Shown here one piece after another: positions 1-9,447 of a stretch of 64,000 nt of DNA. Where the stretch lies: the NCBI GenBank assembly GCA_045863555.1, contig BTUU01000001.1, positions 62,001 through 126,000 of the forward strand. The letters are read 5' to 3'. The notes beneath the pieces are model-generated. The model was not told the origin of the DNA, did no database searches, and was given only the letters and a program-made list of their open reading frames with translations. A program made the position numbers and the translations under genes. Numbering within the stretch: position 1 is the stretch's first letter; every line of letters begins with the position of its first letter. The DNA comes from JACRLV01 sp045863555 (GTDB taxonomy: Bacteria > Planctomycetota > Phycisphaerae > UBA1845 > Fen-1342).

Positions 1-856
1 GTAGCCGCAGGTTTCCGGCCCCGTCGCCGAACCGCGACAGCGCCGCACACGCTCCATCCACCTCTTCCCGCGCCCGCCGGCGGCTCTCCTCGACGCCGAA
101 CGCGGCGGGGTACGTCTGTTTCGAGGCCGCGGCGTCCTTGCCCGCGCGCTTGCCCAGATCTTCCGTCGTCCCCGTCGCGTCGAGCAGGTCGTCCGCGATC
201 TGAAACGCCAGCCCGAGCCGCCGGCCGTAATCGCTCATCGCGTCGCGATCCTCCCGCGAGGCTCCGGCCGCAATCGCACCCATGCAGCAACTCGCACGGA
301 TGAGCGCGGCCGTCTTCAATTCGTGGATCAGCTTGACGCGTCCGCCTTCGACCGCCGCCGTTTCCCCTTCGATATCGGCCGTCTGGCCGACGATCATGCC
401 CTCGGTGCCTTCCGCCAGCGTCGCCACCAGCTCCGAACCAACCGATCCCCCAATCTGCGCGAGCAGCCGGAAGGCGTGCGTCACGAGCCAGTCGCCGGCG
501 AGGATCGCATGTGCCTCGCCGTAGACCTTGTGGCTCGTCGGCAGCCCGCGGCGGAGATCGTCGTCGTCCATCGCCGGCAGATCGTCGTGGATCAGCGAAA
601 ACGTGTGGACGCATTCGATCGCGATCGCCGCCGGCCAAGCCGCAGCGTCGCCACCGCCGCAAATCTCGCACGCCGTGAGAACCAGCACCGGCCGAAGCCG
701 CTTTCCGCCCGCCGTCAGCGAGTATTGTACGGCGTCGATGAGGCGCGTGTTCCCCGGTGTCGAGCATTTCAGCCGATTCAGGTGCGTTGAAAGCGCGTTA
801 TCGACCGCGCTGCGTCGGCCCTCGAACCAATGCCGCCAGGCGTCAAAGTCCGACAT
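1..856 (-). CDS. ispA: Polyprenyl (farnesyl/geranylgeranyl) diphosphate synthase, C-terminus cut by window edge
   Basis: Reading the minus strand from 856 gives an open frame of 285 codons that leaves the window before a stop. It is a trans-isoprenyl diphosphate synthase, which condenses IPP with allylic diphosphates to make FPP/GGPP for quinones, undecaprenyl carrier and terpenoids. Seen directly: GGKRLRPVL near residue 50, the first aspartate-rich motif LIHDDLPAMDDDDLRRG (about 88-104), the second motif FQIADDLLD, and the GKD...K.TYP motif near the C-terminus. Only about 10-20 residues should be missing. The ATG at 856 lacks a strong Shine-Dalgarno; an in-frame ATG at 916 would add 20 residues. 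It is divergent from aat. The family call is secure. FPP versus GGPP chain length is not resolved here. Confidence 0.9.
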   Translation of the reverse strand, partial: MSDFDAWRHWFEGRRSAVDNALSTHLNRLKCSTPGNTRLIDAVQYSLTAGGKRLRPVLVLTACEICGGGDAAAWPAAIAIECVHTFSLIHDDLPAMDDDDLRRGLPTSHKVYGEAHAILAGDWLVTHAFRLLAQIGGSVGSELVATLAEGTEGMIVGQTADIEGETAAVEGGRVKLIHELKTAALIRASCCMGAIAAGASREDRDAMSDYGRRLGLAFQIADDLLDATGTTEDLGKRAGKDAAASKQTYPAAFGVEESRRRAREEVDGACAALSRFGDGAGNLRL

Positions 857-987
857 GGTCGTCTGGCCCGAAAACGCATCCGCGACCGCGCCAACGGCCG
901 GATGGACAGTCTGCATCCCATCAGAATAGAGTCTCACAGTCGGCGTTGCCAGTGGACCGGCTCAAAACCCCATTCACGAGACGTGGC

Positions 988-1611
988 GTGTCCTTTCGAA
1001 TCACCGCCGAAACCGTCCTGAACGGCTACTGCAACGGGCTTTTCCCGATGGGCGAGCCCGGCGGGCGGATCAACTGGTACAGCCCTGACCCGCGGGGAGT
1101 ATTCCCGCTAGACGACCGTTTTCACGTGCCCTACACGTTGAAAAAGGTCATCCGGCGGGGGGTCTTCGAGATCCGGCTGAATACGGCCTTTCGTGACGTG
1201 ATCCGCGAGTGCGGCACGCGCGGCGAAGGGACGTGGATCACGCCGAAAATCGTCGACATTTACACGACGCTGCACCGTGCCGGCTATGCCCATTCGGTCG
1301 AGTGCTGGAAGGATGGGCAACTAGCAGGGGGACTGTACGGTGTGTCGATCGGCGCGGCGTTTTTCGGAGAATCGATGTTCCACCGCATGACGGATGCGTC
1401 CAAGGTCGCACTCGTCGCCCTGGTGGAGCAACTCCGCCGCCGCGACTACCGCCTGCTCGATACGCAATGGACCACGCCGCACCTCCAGCGATTCGGGGCC
1501 ATCGACGTTCCTCGCGACGAATATCTGGAAAAACTGGCCGCGGCGATCGTCCTGCCGCGCGCGTTTACCGACGATGCGCCCGTCGTCGGCGTTTCACCCG
1601 AAGATGGCTGA
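988..1611 (+). CDS. aat: Leucyl/phenylalanyl-tRNA--protein transferase
   Basis: Aat transfers Leu or Phe from aminoacyl-tRNA to N-terminal Arg/Lys of proteins, creating N-degrons for ClpS/ClpAP in the cytoplasm. The frame shows the family core: YCNGLFPMGE near the start, WYSPDPRGVFPL, TWITP, the GGLYGVSIGAAFFGESMF block, LDTQW and the FGAIDVPRDEYL tail. With the GTG at 988 (preceded by GAGACG) the protein is 207 aa, slightly short for the family, as in other planctomycete homologues with a trimmed N-terminus. A GTG at 952 is an alternative. The frame is open much further upstream, but that extension runs antisense through the polyprenyl synthase start and does not look like Aat. The next gene, thpR, follows after 14 bp. 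Confidence 0.9.
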   Translation: MSFRITAETVLNGYCNGLFPMGEPGGRINWYSPDPRGVFPLDDRFHVPYTLKKVIRRGVFEIRLNTAFRDVIRECGTRGEGTWITPKIVDIYTTLHRAGYAHSVECWKDGQLAGGLYGVSIGAAFFGESMFHRMTDASKVALVALVEQLRRRDYRLLDTQWTTPHLQRFGAIDVPRDEYLEKLAAAIVLPRAFTDDAPVVGVSPEDG

Positions 1612-1625
1612 AAAGGAGCCCGCCG

Positions 1626-2201
1626 ATGCGCTGCTTCGTCGCCGTGGACCTCGACGCGGATTGGCGCCGGGCGATCGCGCGGCTCCTGCCGTCGACGCGG
1701 GGCGCCGGCGGCGGGCCGAAGTGGGTCGCGGCGGATTCACTCCATGTGACGCTCTGGTTTCTCGGGGAGGTCGCCGATGCAGCCGTCCCCGCGCTCTCCG
1801 ACGCGCTCGCGCACGCCGCCCAGCGCGTCGAGCCCTTCGAGCTCGCGCTCGCGGACGCCGGCTGTTTTCCCCCGCGCGGCCGGGCGCGCGTGCTGTGGCT
1901 GGGAATCGAGGACCCGGCCGCGGGCTGCGGCCGTTGGATCGCCGCGGCCGCACCGCTGCTCGCGCCGCTCGGTTTCGCCCCCGAGTCACGGCCGTTCCAC
2001 GCCCACCTCACGCTCGCCCGCAGCCGGAGCCCGGCCGGCGACGACGCGCTGCGCCAGGCCGCCGAACAACTGCGACCGCCCGCAGTTTCGACCATGCACG
2101 TCTCCGAAATCACGCTGTTTGAAAGCGTCCTCGGCCCGCACGGCGCGGAATACCGCCCGCTCGCGCGTTTCGGACTCGGCGGCGCGGCGGGCGGGGGCTG
2201 A
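1626..2201 (+). CDS. thpR: RNA 2',3'-cyclic phosphodiesterase (2H family)
   Basis: 191-aa 2H phosphoesterase that hydrolyses 2',3'-cyclic phosphodiester RNA ends; historically called 2'-5' RNA ligase. The N-terminus CFVAVDLD is typical. The two catalytic motifs are visible: HVTLWFLGE (about residues 41-49) and HLTLAR (about 125-130), each supplying the His-x-Thr pair. The ATG at 1626 is fixed by a strong AAGGAG at about 1612-1617, right after the aat stop, which suggests co-transcription with aat. The frame is open further upstream but has no family similarity there. Function is inferred from the family; the natural RNA substrate is unknown. Confidence 0.88.
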   Translation: MRCFVAVDLDADWRRAIARLLPSTRGAGGGPKWVAADSLHVTLWFLGEVADAAVPALSDALAHAAQRVEPFELALADAGCFPPRGRARVLWLGIEDPAAGCGRWIAAAAPLLAPLGFAPESRPFHAHLTLARSRSPAGDDALRQAAEQLRPPAVSTMHVSEITLFESVLGPHGAEYRPLARFGLGGAAGGG

Positions 2202-2341
2202 ATTCGGACTGCCGCCGCGATGAGTTACGAGGCTCCAGGCGGACGGCCTTTCATGCGGTCCTCCGGCCATTTGTCACCTCTGAACATCGTTCGTACCATA
2301 CGCCGAGCGAGCCCATCTTATCAGACTTCAAGGAGCCACCC

Positions 2342-2917
2342 ATGCAACGAACCCGATTCGGCCTGACCCTCGTCGGCTGCTTCTTCGCCTCCCTGCTCGT
2401 CGGCTGCATGCCCAAGATGACCCTCGCCGAGATGAAGGAGATGATGCCCAAGAAGCCGGCCGAGCTCGAGCATCTCAACGCATTCGTCGGCAAATGGGAG
2501 GGCACCGGCGAGGTGAAGTTCGCGATGCTCGACGAACCGACGCCGCTCAAGATGACCGGCCGCAGCGAATCCAGGTGGAGTGGCGACGGCTGGTACATCG
2601 TCGAAGAGAGCCACATGACCATGGACGGCTTCGATCCGATGCAGTCGCTCGGGACATGGACCTATGATGCCGGCGCGAAGAAGTACCGATCCACCTGGGT
2701 TGACAGCATGGGGTCGTCCGGCATCGGCGAAGCGACGCGCGATGCGAAAACGGGTGAATGGAAGTGGTCCGCCCGCAGCTACGGCGCCTGGGGCGAGAGC
2801 AAGATGACCGGGACCATCCGCTTCATCGACAAGGACACGATGGAGTGGAACATGGCCGAACACATGGGCTTCTCGAAGACCGCCGAGTTCAAGGGTACGA
2901 GTCGCCGGATCCGCTGA
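2342..2917 (+). CDS. DUF1579-type lipoprotein
   Basis: 191-aa predicted lipoprotein. Residues 1-21 form a signal peptide ending in a lipobox (LLVGC), so it should be lipid-anchored to a membrane. The mature part contains LNAFVGKWEGTGEV, the opening of the DUF1579 beta-barrel-like domain, and continues with paired beta strands (RSESRWSGDGWYIVEES, TYDAGAKKYRSTWVD, TGTIRFIDKDTMEWNM), the pattern of that family. DUF1579 proteins have no established biochemical role. An AAGGAG lies 7 bp before the ATG. The gene stands alone between thpR and the ABC exporter. Confidence 0.8.
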   Translation: MQRTRFGLTLVGCFFASLLVGCMPKMTLAEMKEMMPKKPAELEHLNAFVGKWEGTGEVKFAMLDEPTPLKMTGRSESRWSGDGWYIVEESHMTMDGFDPMQSLGTWTYDAGAKKYRSTWVDSMGSSGIGEATRDAKTGEWKWSARSYGAWGESKMTGTIRFIDKDTMEWNMAEHMGFSKTAEFKGTSRRIR

Positions 2918-3119
2918 CCACCCGCGACAGAACCGACGGTGGGCCGCGCCTGCGGAGCGACGCGACACGCCCCGCGCGGGCCCGCCGTCGATTTCCGGCC
3001 GCAGCCACGAGGGCCCAGCGCCCGGCTCCGGCTCCATCCCCCAACCCCCGCTCGCAGCGCGTCGATGCGCAGATGTTGCCCGGCCGCGCACCCGCGGGGC
3101 CGCCGCTCGCCCTCCCCCG

Positions 3120-3162
3120 ATTCGGCCGATAGGATGGGCGTGCGCGGAGTGATCGGCCGAAT
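3120..3162. repeat. 11-bp perfect inverted repeat abutting the natA start codon
   Basis: The arms ATTCGGCCGAT (3120-3130) and ATCGGCCGAAT (3152-3162) are exact reverse complements separated by 21 bp. The right arm ends on the base before the ATG at 3163. It could be a dyad operator or, in RNA, a hairpin occluding the start region, which has no convincing Shine-Dalgarno. No known regulator site is recognised. Confidence 0.5.
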
Positions 3163-3892
<730 letters not shown>

Positions 3893-3915
<23 letters not shown>

Positions 3916-6127
3916 CACCATCTGGCGCAAGGAACTCGTCGATACGCTGCGCGACCGCCGCACGCTCATCGCCATGATCCTCGTGCCCATGGTCCTCTAC
4001 CCCGCGATGATGCTCGGCTCGCTCCAGGCCCTCGAAGTCCAGACCTCCAACCTCCAGAAGGAGGAGTACGTCGTCGCGGTCGCGCGCGAGGATGTCGGCC
4101 GCTGGCTTCGGCGTGTCATCGACAGCGATGCCGCGCGACAGCCCAACCTCGGCCGCGTCACCGCCGAGGAGGCGATCGAAAAAGCCGCGACCCAGGCGAC
4201 CTCGCGCCCCTCGCCCGATTCCACCATGAAACGCTCCACGCGCGAGGCCGCGATGGAGGCCGCCAGCGACGTCCCGCCGCCGTTTCGAGTCGTCGTCGTG
4301 CAGGACCCGCGCCGCGTCGTCGTCGAAGGCGCCGCCAATGCCGCCGTCGAGATGTCGGGGGAGATTCCCACGCCCGCCTCCGACGGTTCGATCGCCGTGA
4401 ATGTCCTCTTCGACGCGACGGACGTCCGCAGCCAGTTCGCCTTCAGCGCGATCTCCAAGGTTCTCGAGCGCCTGCGTCTCTCGATGCTGGAGCAGCGGCT
4501 CGCCCGCCACAGCCTCCCGCGCACATTCATCGAACCGATCAGTCCATACGCGACGAACCTCGCCACGGCCGAACGCACTGCCGGCGCGGTTCTCGGCCAG
4601 ATCGTCCCGCTGATTCTCATCGTGATGACGATCACCGGGGCGATCTACCCCGCGATCGATCTGACCGCCGGCGAACGCGAGCGCGGCACGCTCGAAACGC
4701 TGATGGTCGCGCCGGTCCCGACCGTCGACCTCATCACGGGAAAGTTCATCGTCGTCACGCTGATCGGCATGCTCAGCGCGCTGCTCAACCTGCTCTCCAT
4801 CGGCGGCACGGTCTATCTCGGCGGCGTCGGCGCGGCGCTCATGCCCGGCAGCGACCTGAGCATCCCGCTCGGTTCGCTGCCCCTCGTGCTCGTGATGCTT
4901 CTGCCCCTGGCCGTCCTGTTCAGCGCTATGCTCCTGGCCGTGTGCAGCTTCGCCCGCAGCTTCAAGGAGGCCCAGAACTACATCCTGCCCGTGATGGTCG
5001 CCGCGCTCATCCCCGGCGTCGTCGGCATCCTGCCCGCGACGCGCCTCGAAGGCCCGATCCTCATCATGCCCGTCGCGAACGTCGTCGTCCTGACGCGCGA
5101 GCTGTTCCTGGGCAAGACCGGCCTCGCCGAGCCGATCCTCTGGGTGGTCCTCTCGACCAGCCTCTACGCCGCCGCCGCCGTCGCGATCGCCGCCCGCCTC
5201 TTCGGCCAGGAAGCGGTCCTCTTCTCCGATTCCGGCTCGATCAAGACGCTCTTTCAGCGCCGCTTCTTCAAGCCGCGGCCCGCGCCGACCGTTTCGACCG
5301 CGCTGCTCGTCCTCGCGCTGGCGTACACACTGAATTTCTATATCCAGTCCGCGCTTCAGAAGTCCGGCGTCTCCGAGGGCATGGAGTTCCTCTCCGCCTT
5401 CGCGATCACGCTCGTCATCCTGCTCGTCGTCGGCCCCTGGTTCGCCGCCCGCTACGCCCGCGCGGACATCGCCAACACGTTCAGCCTCCGCGCCCCGACG
5501 CTTCCAGGCCTCGCCGCCGGGCTCTGCTTCGGTCTCTCGACCTGGCTGCTCATTCTTCAGTGGATTCGCATCCAGGAGGGGTTCCTGCCCATGAACCCCG
5601 ACATGAAAGCCCAGCTCGAAGCCGCGACCGCGTGGATGTCCTCGATCTCGCCGTGGACGCTCGCCTTCTTCCTCGCGATCGTCCCCGCCTTTTGCGAGGA
5701 ATTCTTCTTCCGCGGCTTCGTCCTCAGCGGCCTGCGCTCGGGCATGGGCAAGGTGGGCTCGCTCGCGATCGTCGCCATCGCCTTCGGCGTGAACCACCAC
5801 AGCGCCCATCGCCTGATCGGCACGGCCGTGCTCGGCCTGCTCCTGGGCCTGCTCGTTCTCCAGCACCGCTCGATCTGGCCCGCGATGCTCGCGCACGCGA
5901 TGCACAACGGCATCACGGTCCTCGCCTCGAGTCCGGACGGCTTGCAGGAGCAGTTCGAGAACTGGGGCCTCAGCGCCGTCGAAGGCGCGCCGATCCCGCC
6001 TGCCTGGATCGCGGCAGCGCTGGGACTCACCGCTCTCGGAACAATCCTCTGCTTCGTCGGCACGCCGCGCGGGAGCGAGCGTATCGCTGCCGCGCCGCAG
6101 GGAACCGTCGCACCGGTCGAGTCCTGA
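3893..6127 (+). CDS. ABC-2 permease (NatB-like) fused to CPBP intramembrane metalloprotease
   Basis: 744-aa fusion. The N-terminal ~430 residues are an ABC-2/NatB permease: one N-terminal membrane span (ILVPMVLYPAMMLG), a large extracytoplasmic region, then a helix cluster beginning LGQIVPLILIVMTI with the conserved ERERGTLETL segment. After a basic linker, the remaining ~300 residues are a CPBP (Abi/CAAX-like) domain with all three motifs: EEFFFR (about 602), FGVNH (about 630) and HAMHN (about 667). Such proteins occur in NatAB-type exporters, where the protease domain may process the exported peptide or a partner. The start overlaps natA by 23 bp, so the two are translationally coupled. The stop lies 6 bp from the convergent kelch gene. 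Confidence 0.88.
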
Positions 6128-6133
6128 CCCGGG

Positions 6134-8401
6134 CTACGGACAAGGCGTCCCGAAATCCCGCAGCATCAGCGCCAAATCCTCAAGATCGACGGCCCCGTTC
6201 CGATCCAAATCGCCATTCTCGCGGCCCGGAATTTCATCACTCCCGAAGTTACTGAGAAGCACGGCGAGATCGGCCAACCCCACCTGTCCGTCGCATGTCA
6301 GGTCCGCGGGATGATCGCAGAGCGTGAAAGAACGAGGCTCGGTCGTCACGATTCCTCGGTTATTTGTGATGATGCAATCATATATGCCCTCATCAAGCGC
6401 AGAAGCACCGATCACCGCGAGCGTTGCCGAGTTCGCGCCGGAGACGCGGCTCGGCGCATCGACGAGTACCCTGCCGTTATGACGCCACTGGTAGCTCGCG
6501 CGGATCCCCGCGTCTGCCACCAGCGTGAACGTGGCCGTTCCGCCCGGGCATGCGGACGCATCGCGCGGTTGCGTGACGACGACGGGGGAAGCAACTGCGG
6601 GCCGCAGGACCCAGACATCGCTTTCGGACCAGTAATCGGATTTCGATCCAAAGAGGACGACCTCTTGTCGCACCGGGTCGTAGGCCATCGAGTGACCGGC
6701 ACGGGGCGGTATCTGCGTGGGCAACTCGGTCCAGGTCGTTCCGTCCCATTCCCAGGTATCGCCGAGTGTTGAGAGTTCGTGGGTCACAATGCCGCCGGCG
6801 AGCACGATCCGCTGGCGATGAGAGTCATATACCATTGCGTGCGAATGTCGCCTGGGGGGACCCTGGACATCTCGCTGCGTCCACGCTATTCCGTTCCATT
6901 CCCAGGTATCTGCGAGCGGTTGTGTCCACACACCGCCAAACAGGACCGTCACGCCACGGCGCTCATCGAATGCGAGCGGGGCACGCGCTCTATACGACGG
7001 TCCAGTCGTGCTTCGAAGCACCCATGTAAATCCATCCCATTCCCATGTGGACTGCGGATTGGTGAATTCGTTCCCAAAAACGACGCAGACACGTCGCCAG
7101 GAATCAAATGCCATCCCGTGCTCGTAGCGAGGGTCTCCGGCCTGTGCGTGGCGGTACTGCCATTGCGCGCCATCAAACTCCCATGTCGCTGCGTCGAAGA
7201 TACCCTCCTCCCACCGCCCACCCACCAAGACCATGACCCGTCGATTGGCGTCGTAGACCATGGTGTGCTTTGCTCGATCTCCGGGACCGCTGCCGATGAA
7301 TTGCGCCCAGGCTTCTCCGTTCCACCACCAGGTTTCGTCGTAACCGCTGGCACGACCGCTCACCTCGCCGCCGTGGAGCATTGCCAATCCGCGGTGCGTG
7401 TCGAAGGCTAATACCGAATCACCGCGCGGAGATGGCGCAGGAATCACCTCTGACCAGGCGGTGCCGTCCCATTTCCAGAAACCTCCGCGTGAGGGAAATG
7501 GATCTCCTTGTCGTCCATAGAGCAACGTAATGTTCCTATCATTATCAAACACCAGTGTATGTCCGCGGCAGCTCCCGAAACCCGAGGTTGATCTTTGCTC
7601 CCAGACAATTCCGTTCCATTCCCACGTCTCACTTGAGCCGGTTGATCCTCCCGTAAGGACCGTTCTTGATCGGACAGCGTCGAAGGACATCGCCGTCCCG
7701 CTGCGCGCCGAGGGACCTTCGACCGCGCGCAGCGACCACTCCGTGCCATCCCATTCCCAAGTGTCGCCGAAGTACGCGTTGTCAAACCAGCCGCCAAATA
7801 GGACGCAAACGCCGCGCGCAACATCAAATGTCATTGCATGCGATCCCCGAGGACCGGGCCCCGCGCTTGCACGTTGAGTCCACCTCTCACCGTCCCATTC
7901 CCACGTTTCGTCGCTCTGTACATCGGCGTAGCCTCCGTAGAGCACTGTCACCCCGCGCCGCGAGTCGTACGCCATCGCGTGAGAATTCCGCGGCGACGGA
8001 CCATCGACGAGCCGTTGCGTCCAGACTGAGCCGTCCCATTCCCATGTATCTCCGTACGGAGGGGCCGTTCCAAACCTCCCACCGAAAAGGACCGTGACTC
8101 GCCGCTCCGCGTCGTAGACCATCCGGTGCCCCGATCGCAGGGAGGGGCCGTCTCCTGCCCGGTAGAGCCAACGACCGCCGCTCCATTCCCACGTCGACCC
8201 GTTCCCGAACACCACCATGACGCCCCGCGCCTGGTCGTACGCCGCGGCGTGCCCGGTCAGCGCGGTAGGCCATACGCCCGTCCACTCCAGCGGCTGCGCC
8301 AGAAGGCTCGATAGCGGGCTCATCACGAGCAGCAAAAACGCCCCTGCGAACCGCCGTGTGAATCGACACGCGACGACCTGTGGATGGCTTGTCGGCTGCA
8401 T
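6134..8401 (-). CDS. Secreted kelch-like repeat protein with Ig-like domain and dockerin-type C-terminus
   Basis: 755 aa. A Sec signal peptide (about residues 1-36, ending SSLLAQ) is followed by eleven kelch-type blades, each with a YD...R..V.VLFGG strand and a TWEWDG..W strand, covering about residues 38-610. This probably makes one or more beta-propellers. Next comes an Ig-like segment (CPGGTATFTLVA ... YQWRHNG ... YDCIITN). Then there are two Ca-binding-type repeats (DLTCDGQVGLADLAVLL and DLDRNGAVDLEDLALML), the planctomycete dockerin-like tail thought to serve in surface anchoring. The ATG at 8401 has a GGGGGA Shine-Dalgarno; an upstream in-frame start at 8500 would precede the signal peptide by 33 residues and is disfavoured. 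No enzymatic residues are recognised. Confidence 0.85.
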   Translation of the reverse strand: MQPTSHPQVVACRFTRRFAGAFLLLVMSPLSSLLAQPLEWTGVWPTALTGHAAAYDQARGVMVVFGNGSTWEWSGGRWLYRAGDGPSLRSGHRMVYDAERRVTVLFGGRFGTAPPYGDTWEWDGSVWTQRLVDGPSPRNSHAMAYDSRRGVTVLYGGYADVQSDETWEWDGERWTQRASAGPGPRGSHAMTFDVARGVCVLFGGWFDNAYFGDTWEWDGTEWSLRAVEGPSARSGTAMSFDAVRSRTVLTGGSTGSSETWEWNGIVWEQRSTSGFGSCRGHTLVFDNDRNITLLYGRQGDPFPSRGGFWKWDGTAWSEVIPAPSPRGDSVLAFDTHRGLAMLHGGEVSGRASGYDETWWWNGEAWAQFIGSGPGDRAKHTMVYDANRRVMVLVGGRWEEGIFDAATWEFDGAQWQYRHAQAGDPRYEHGMAFDSWRRVCVVFGNEFTNPQSTWEWDGFTWVLRSTTGPSYRARAPLAFDERRGVTVLFGGVWTQPLADTWEWNGIAWTQRDVQGPPRRHSHAMVYDSHRQRIVLAGGIVTHELSTLGDTWEWDGTTWTELPTQIPPRAGHSMAYDPVRQEVVLFGSKSDYWSESDVWVLRPAVASPVVVTQPRDASACPGGTATFTLVADAGIRASYQWRHNGRVLVDAPSRVSGANSATLAVIGASALDEGIYDCIITNNRGIVTTEPRSFTLCDHPADLTCDGQVGLADLAVLLSNFGSDEIPGRENGDLDRNGAVDLEDLALMLRDFGTPCP
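6740..8205 (-). repeat. DNA-level repeats encoding kelch blades
   Basis: The blade core recurs at DNA level. On the plus strand a string like CCCATTCCCAGGTAT appears near 6750, 6897, 7040, 7615, 7750, 7894, 8036 and 8186, at spacings of roughly 140-150 bp or multiples of that. The intervening sequence is more diverged, so this is coding-repeat expansion and not an intergenic element. Confidence 0.75.
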
Positions 8402-8552
8402 GTATTGTCCCCCGAGAAGCGAACTCGCTCGATCGGTCCGTGACCGGACCGGATGATCGATACCTACAGGAAGTGTGCATCGGCTCATTACCTGATGCAA
8501 TCACGGTTATCAGATTGTGTGATTCCGCGCGGGATTGGGGGATTTCCCGCTC

Positions 8553-8597
8553 CAAAAACACGCTGGCCGCCGCGAATCTGCATTCGCGACGGCCAGC
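8553..8597 (-). terminator. Rho-independent terminator of the redoxin gene
   Basis: On the minus strand a 15-bp stem (one mismatch; arms 8563-8577 and 8582-8596, loop of 4) is followed by CGTGTTTTTGG. It lies about 42 bp beyond the redoxin stop at 8639. Confidence 0.8.
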
Positions 8598-8638
8598 CGT
8601 TTTCATACGAACAGACTACCGTTGTGTTCGGCGGTCGG

Positions 8639-9319
8639 TTACTCCGCCTTCTTGTACTTCACCGAGCAGCCGTACGCGCTCGTCGTCGTCGTCTCGACCG
8701 ACTTGCCGGCGAGAATCGCGTCGATCGCTTCCGTCACGTAGTTCCGCGTCTCGTCGCCCTTCGGAACCAGCGCGCCCGTGTACGCCAGCGTGCCCTTGTT
8801 GACGATGAACACCGTCGGCGTCACGGCCGCGCCGTACGTCTTGCCAACCGTGCCCGCCGCGTCATCAAGGATCGGGTAGGGGAGCCCCGCCTTCTTCACG
8901 TGCTCGGCGTTGTCGGCGATGGTGTGCGATTTTGTGCTGTCAATCGACAGCCACACGACGCCCTTCTTCTGCACGGCGGTCGCGGTTTCCTTCATCTTCG
9001 GCTCGAGGCCCACGCAAACCGGGCATTCCCGGTTCGTCCATTCGAGGATGACGACCTTGTCCTTCAGGTCCGACAGCTTGTACGTCTTGCCGTCCGTGCC
9101 CTTCAGCTCGAAATCCGGCGCGGCCGCGCCGATCTCGACCTTCGCGGCGGCCTTCTCGTCCTTCTTGCCGCCTTCCTTCTTGCCTTCCTTCTTGCCTTCC
9201 TGCTTGCCGGGCGCGGGCTTGTCCTGCCCCTTGCCGGCGTCCTGCGCGACGGCCGTCAGGCCGAACGCCGCCGAGAGAGCCAGAACGCCCACGAACGATG
9301 TCAACAGACTGCGACGCAT
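8639..9319 (-). CDS. Exported redoxin / peroxiredoxin-like thioredoxin-fold protein
   Basis: 226-aa exported thioredoxin-fold protein. It has a signal peptide (about 1-26), a Lys/Gly/Glu-rich linker (KKEGKKEGGKKDEK), then the fold starting IGAAAPDFELKGTDGKTY. The active-site loop ECPVC puts a CxxC at residues 99-102. The cis-Pro region is AAVTPTVFIVNK. This resembles the periplasmic PRX-like/TlpA group used for thiol-disulfide or peroxide chemistry outside the cytoplasm; the two-Cys loop favours redoxin activity over single-Cys peroxiredoxin activity. The start at 9319 was chosen for the GGAG Shine-Dalgarno and signal peptide. Promoter and terminator are both visible, so the gene is probably monocistronic. 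Confidence 0.82.
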   Translation of the reverse strand: MRRSLLTSFVGVLALSAAFGLTAVAQDAGKGQDKPAPGKQEGKKEGKKEGGKKDEKAAAKVEIGAAAPDFELKGTDGKTYKLSDLKDKVVILEWTNRECPVCVGLEPKMKETATAVQKKGVVWLSIDSTKSHTIADNAEHVKKAGLPYPILDDAAGTVGKTYGAAVTPTVFIVNKGTLAYTGALVPKGDETRNYVTEAIDAILAGKSVETTTTSAYGCSVKYKKAE

Positions 9320-9356
9320 TCGGATACTCCGTGTGAACTCATCGCCGCCGTGCCCG

Positions 9357-9388
9357 GTCACCGAACCTGGTGAACCGCCGGGTGACCG
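9357..9388 (-). other. Small inverted repeat in the redoxin 5' leader
   Basis: The 7-bp arms GGTCACC (9357-9363) and GGTGACC (9382-9388) lie in the ~78-nt leader between the predicted start point and the redoxin ATG. It could be a hairpin or a dyad site; nothing specific is recognised. Confidence 0.35.
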
Positions 9389-9403
9389 TGCGGCAAACGA
9401 GCG

Positions 9404-9432
9404 ATTCTATCGGGATCGACAGAACCTGTCCG
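9404..9432 (-). promoter_or_regulatory. Sigma70-type promoter for the redoxin gene
   Basis: On the minus strand CGGACA, a 17-bp spacer, then TAGAAT. The -10 matches 5 of 6 consensus bases. Predicted transcription starts near 9397. Confidence 0.55.
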
Positions 9433-9447
9433 AGTACCGTAGACGAT

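Noticed and set aside
6134..6330. Cellulosome-type dockerin implying a cellulosome
   Set aside because: The paired Ca-binding-like repeats occur on many planctomycete secreted proteins; no cohesin or scaffoldin is in the window.
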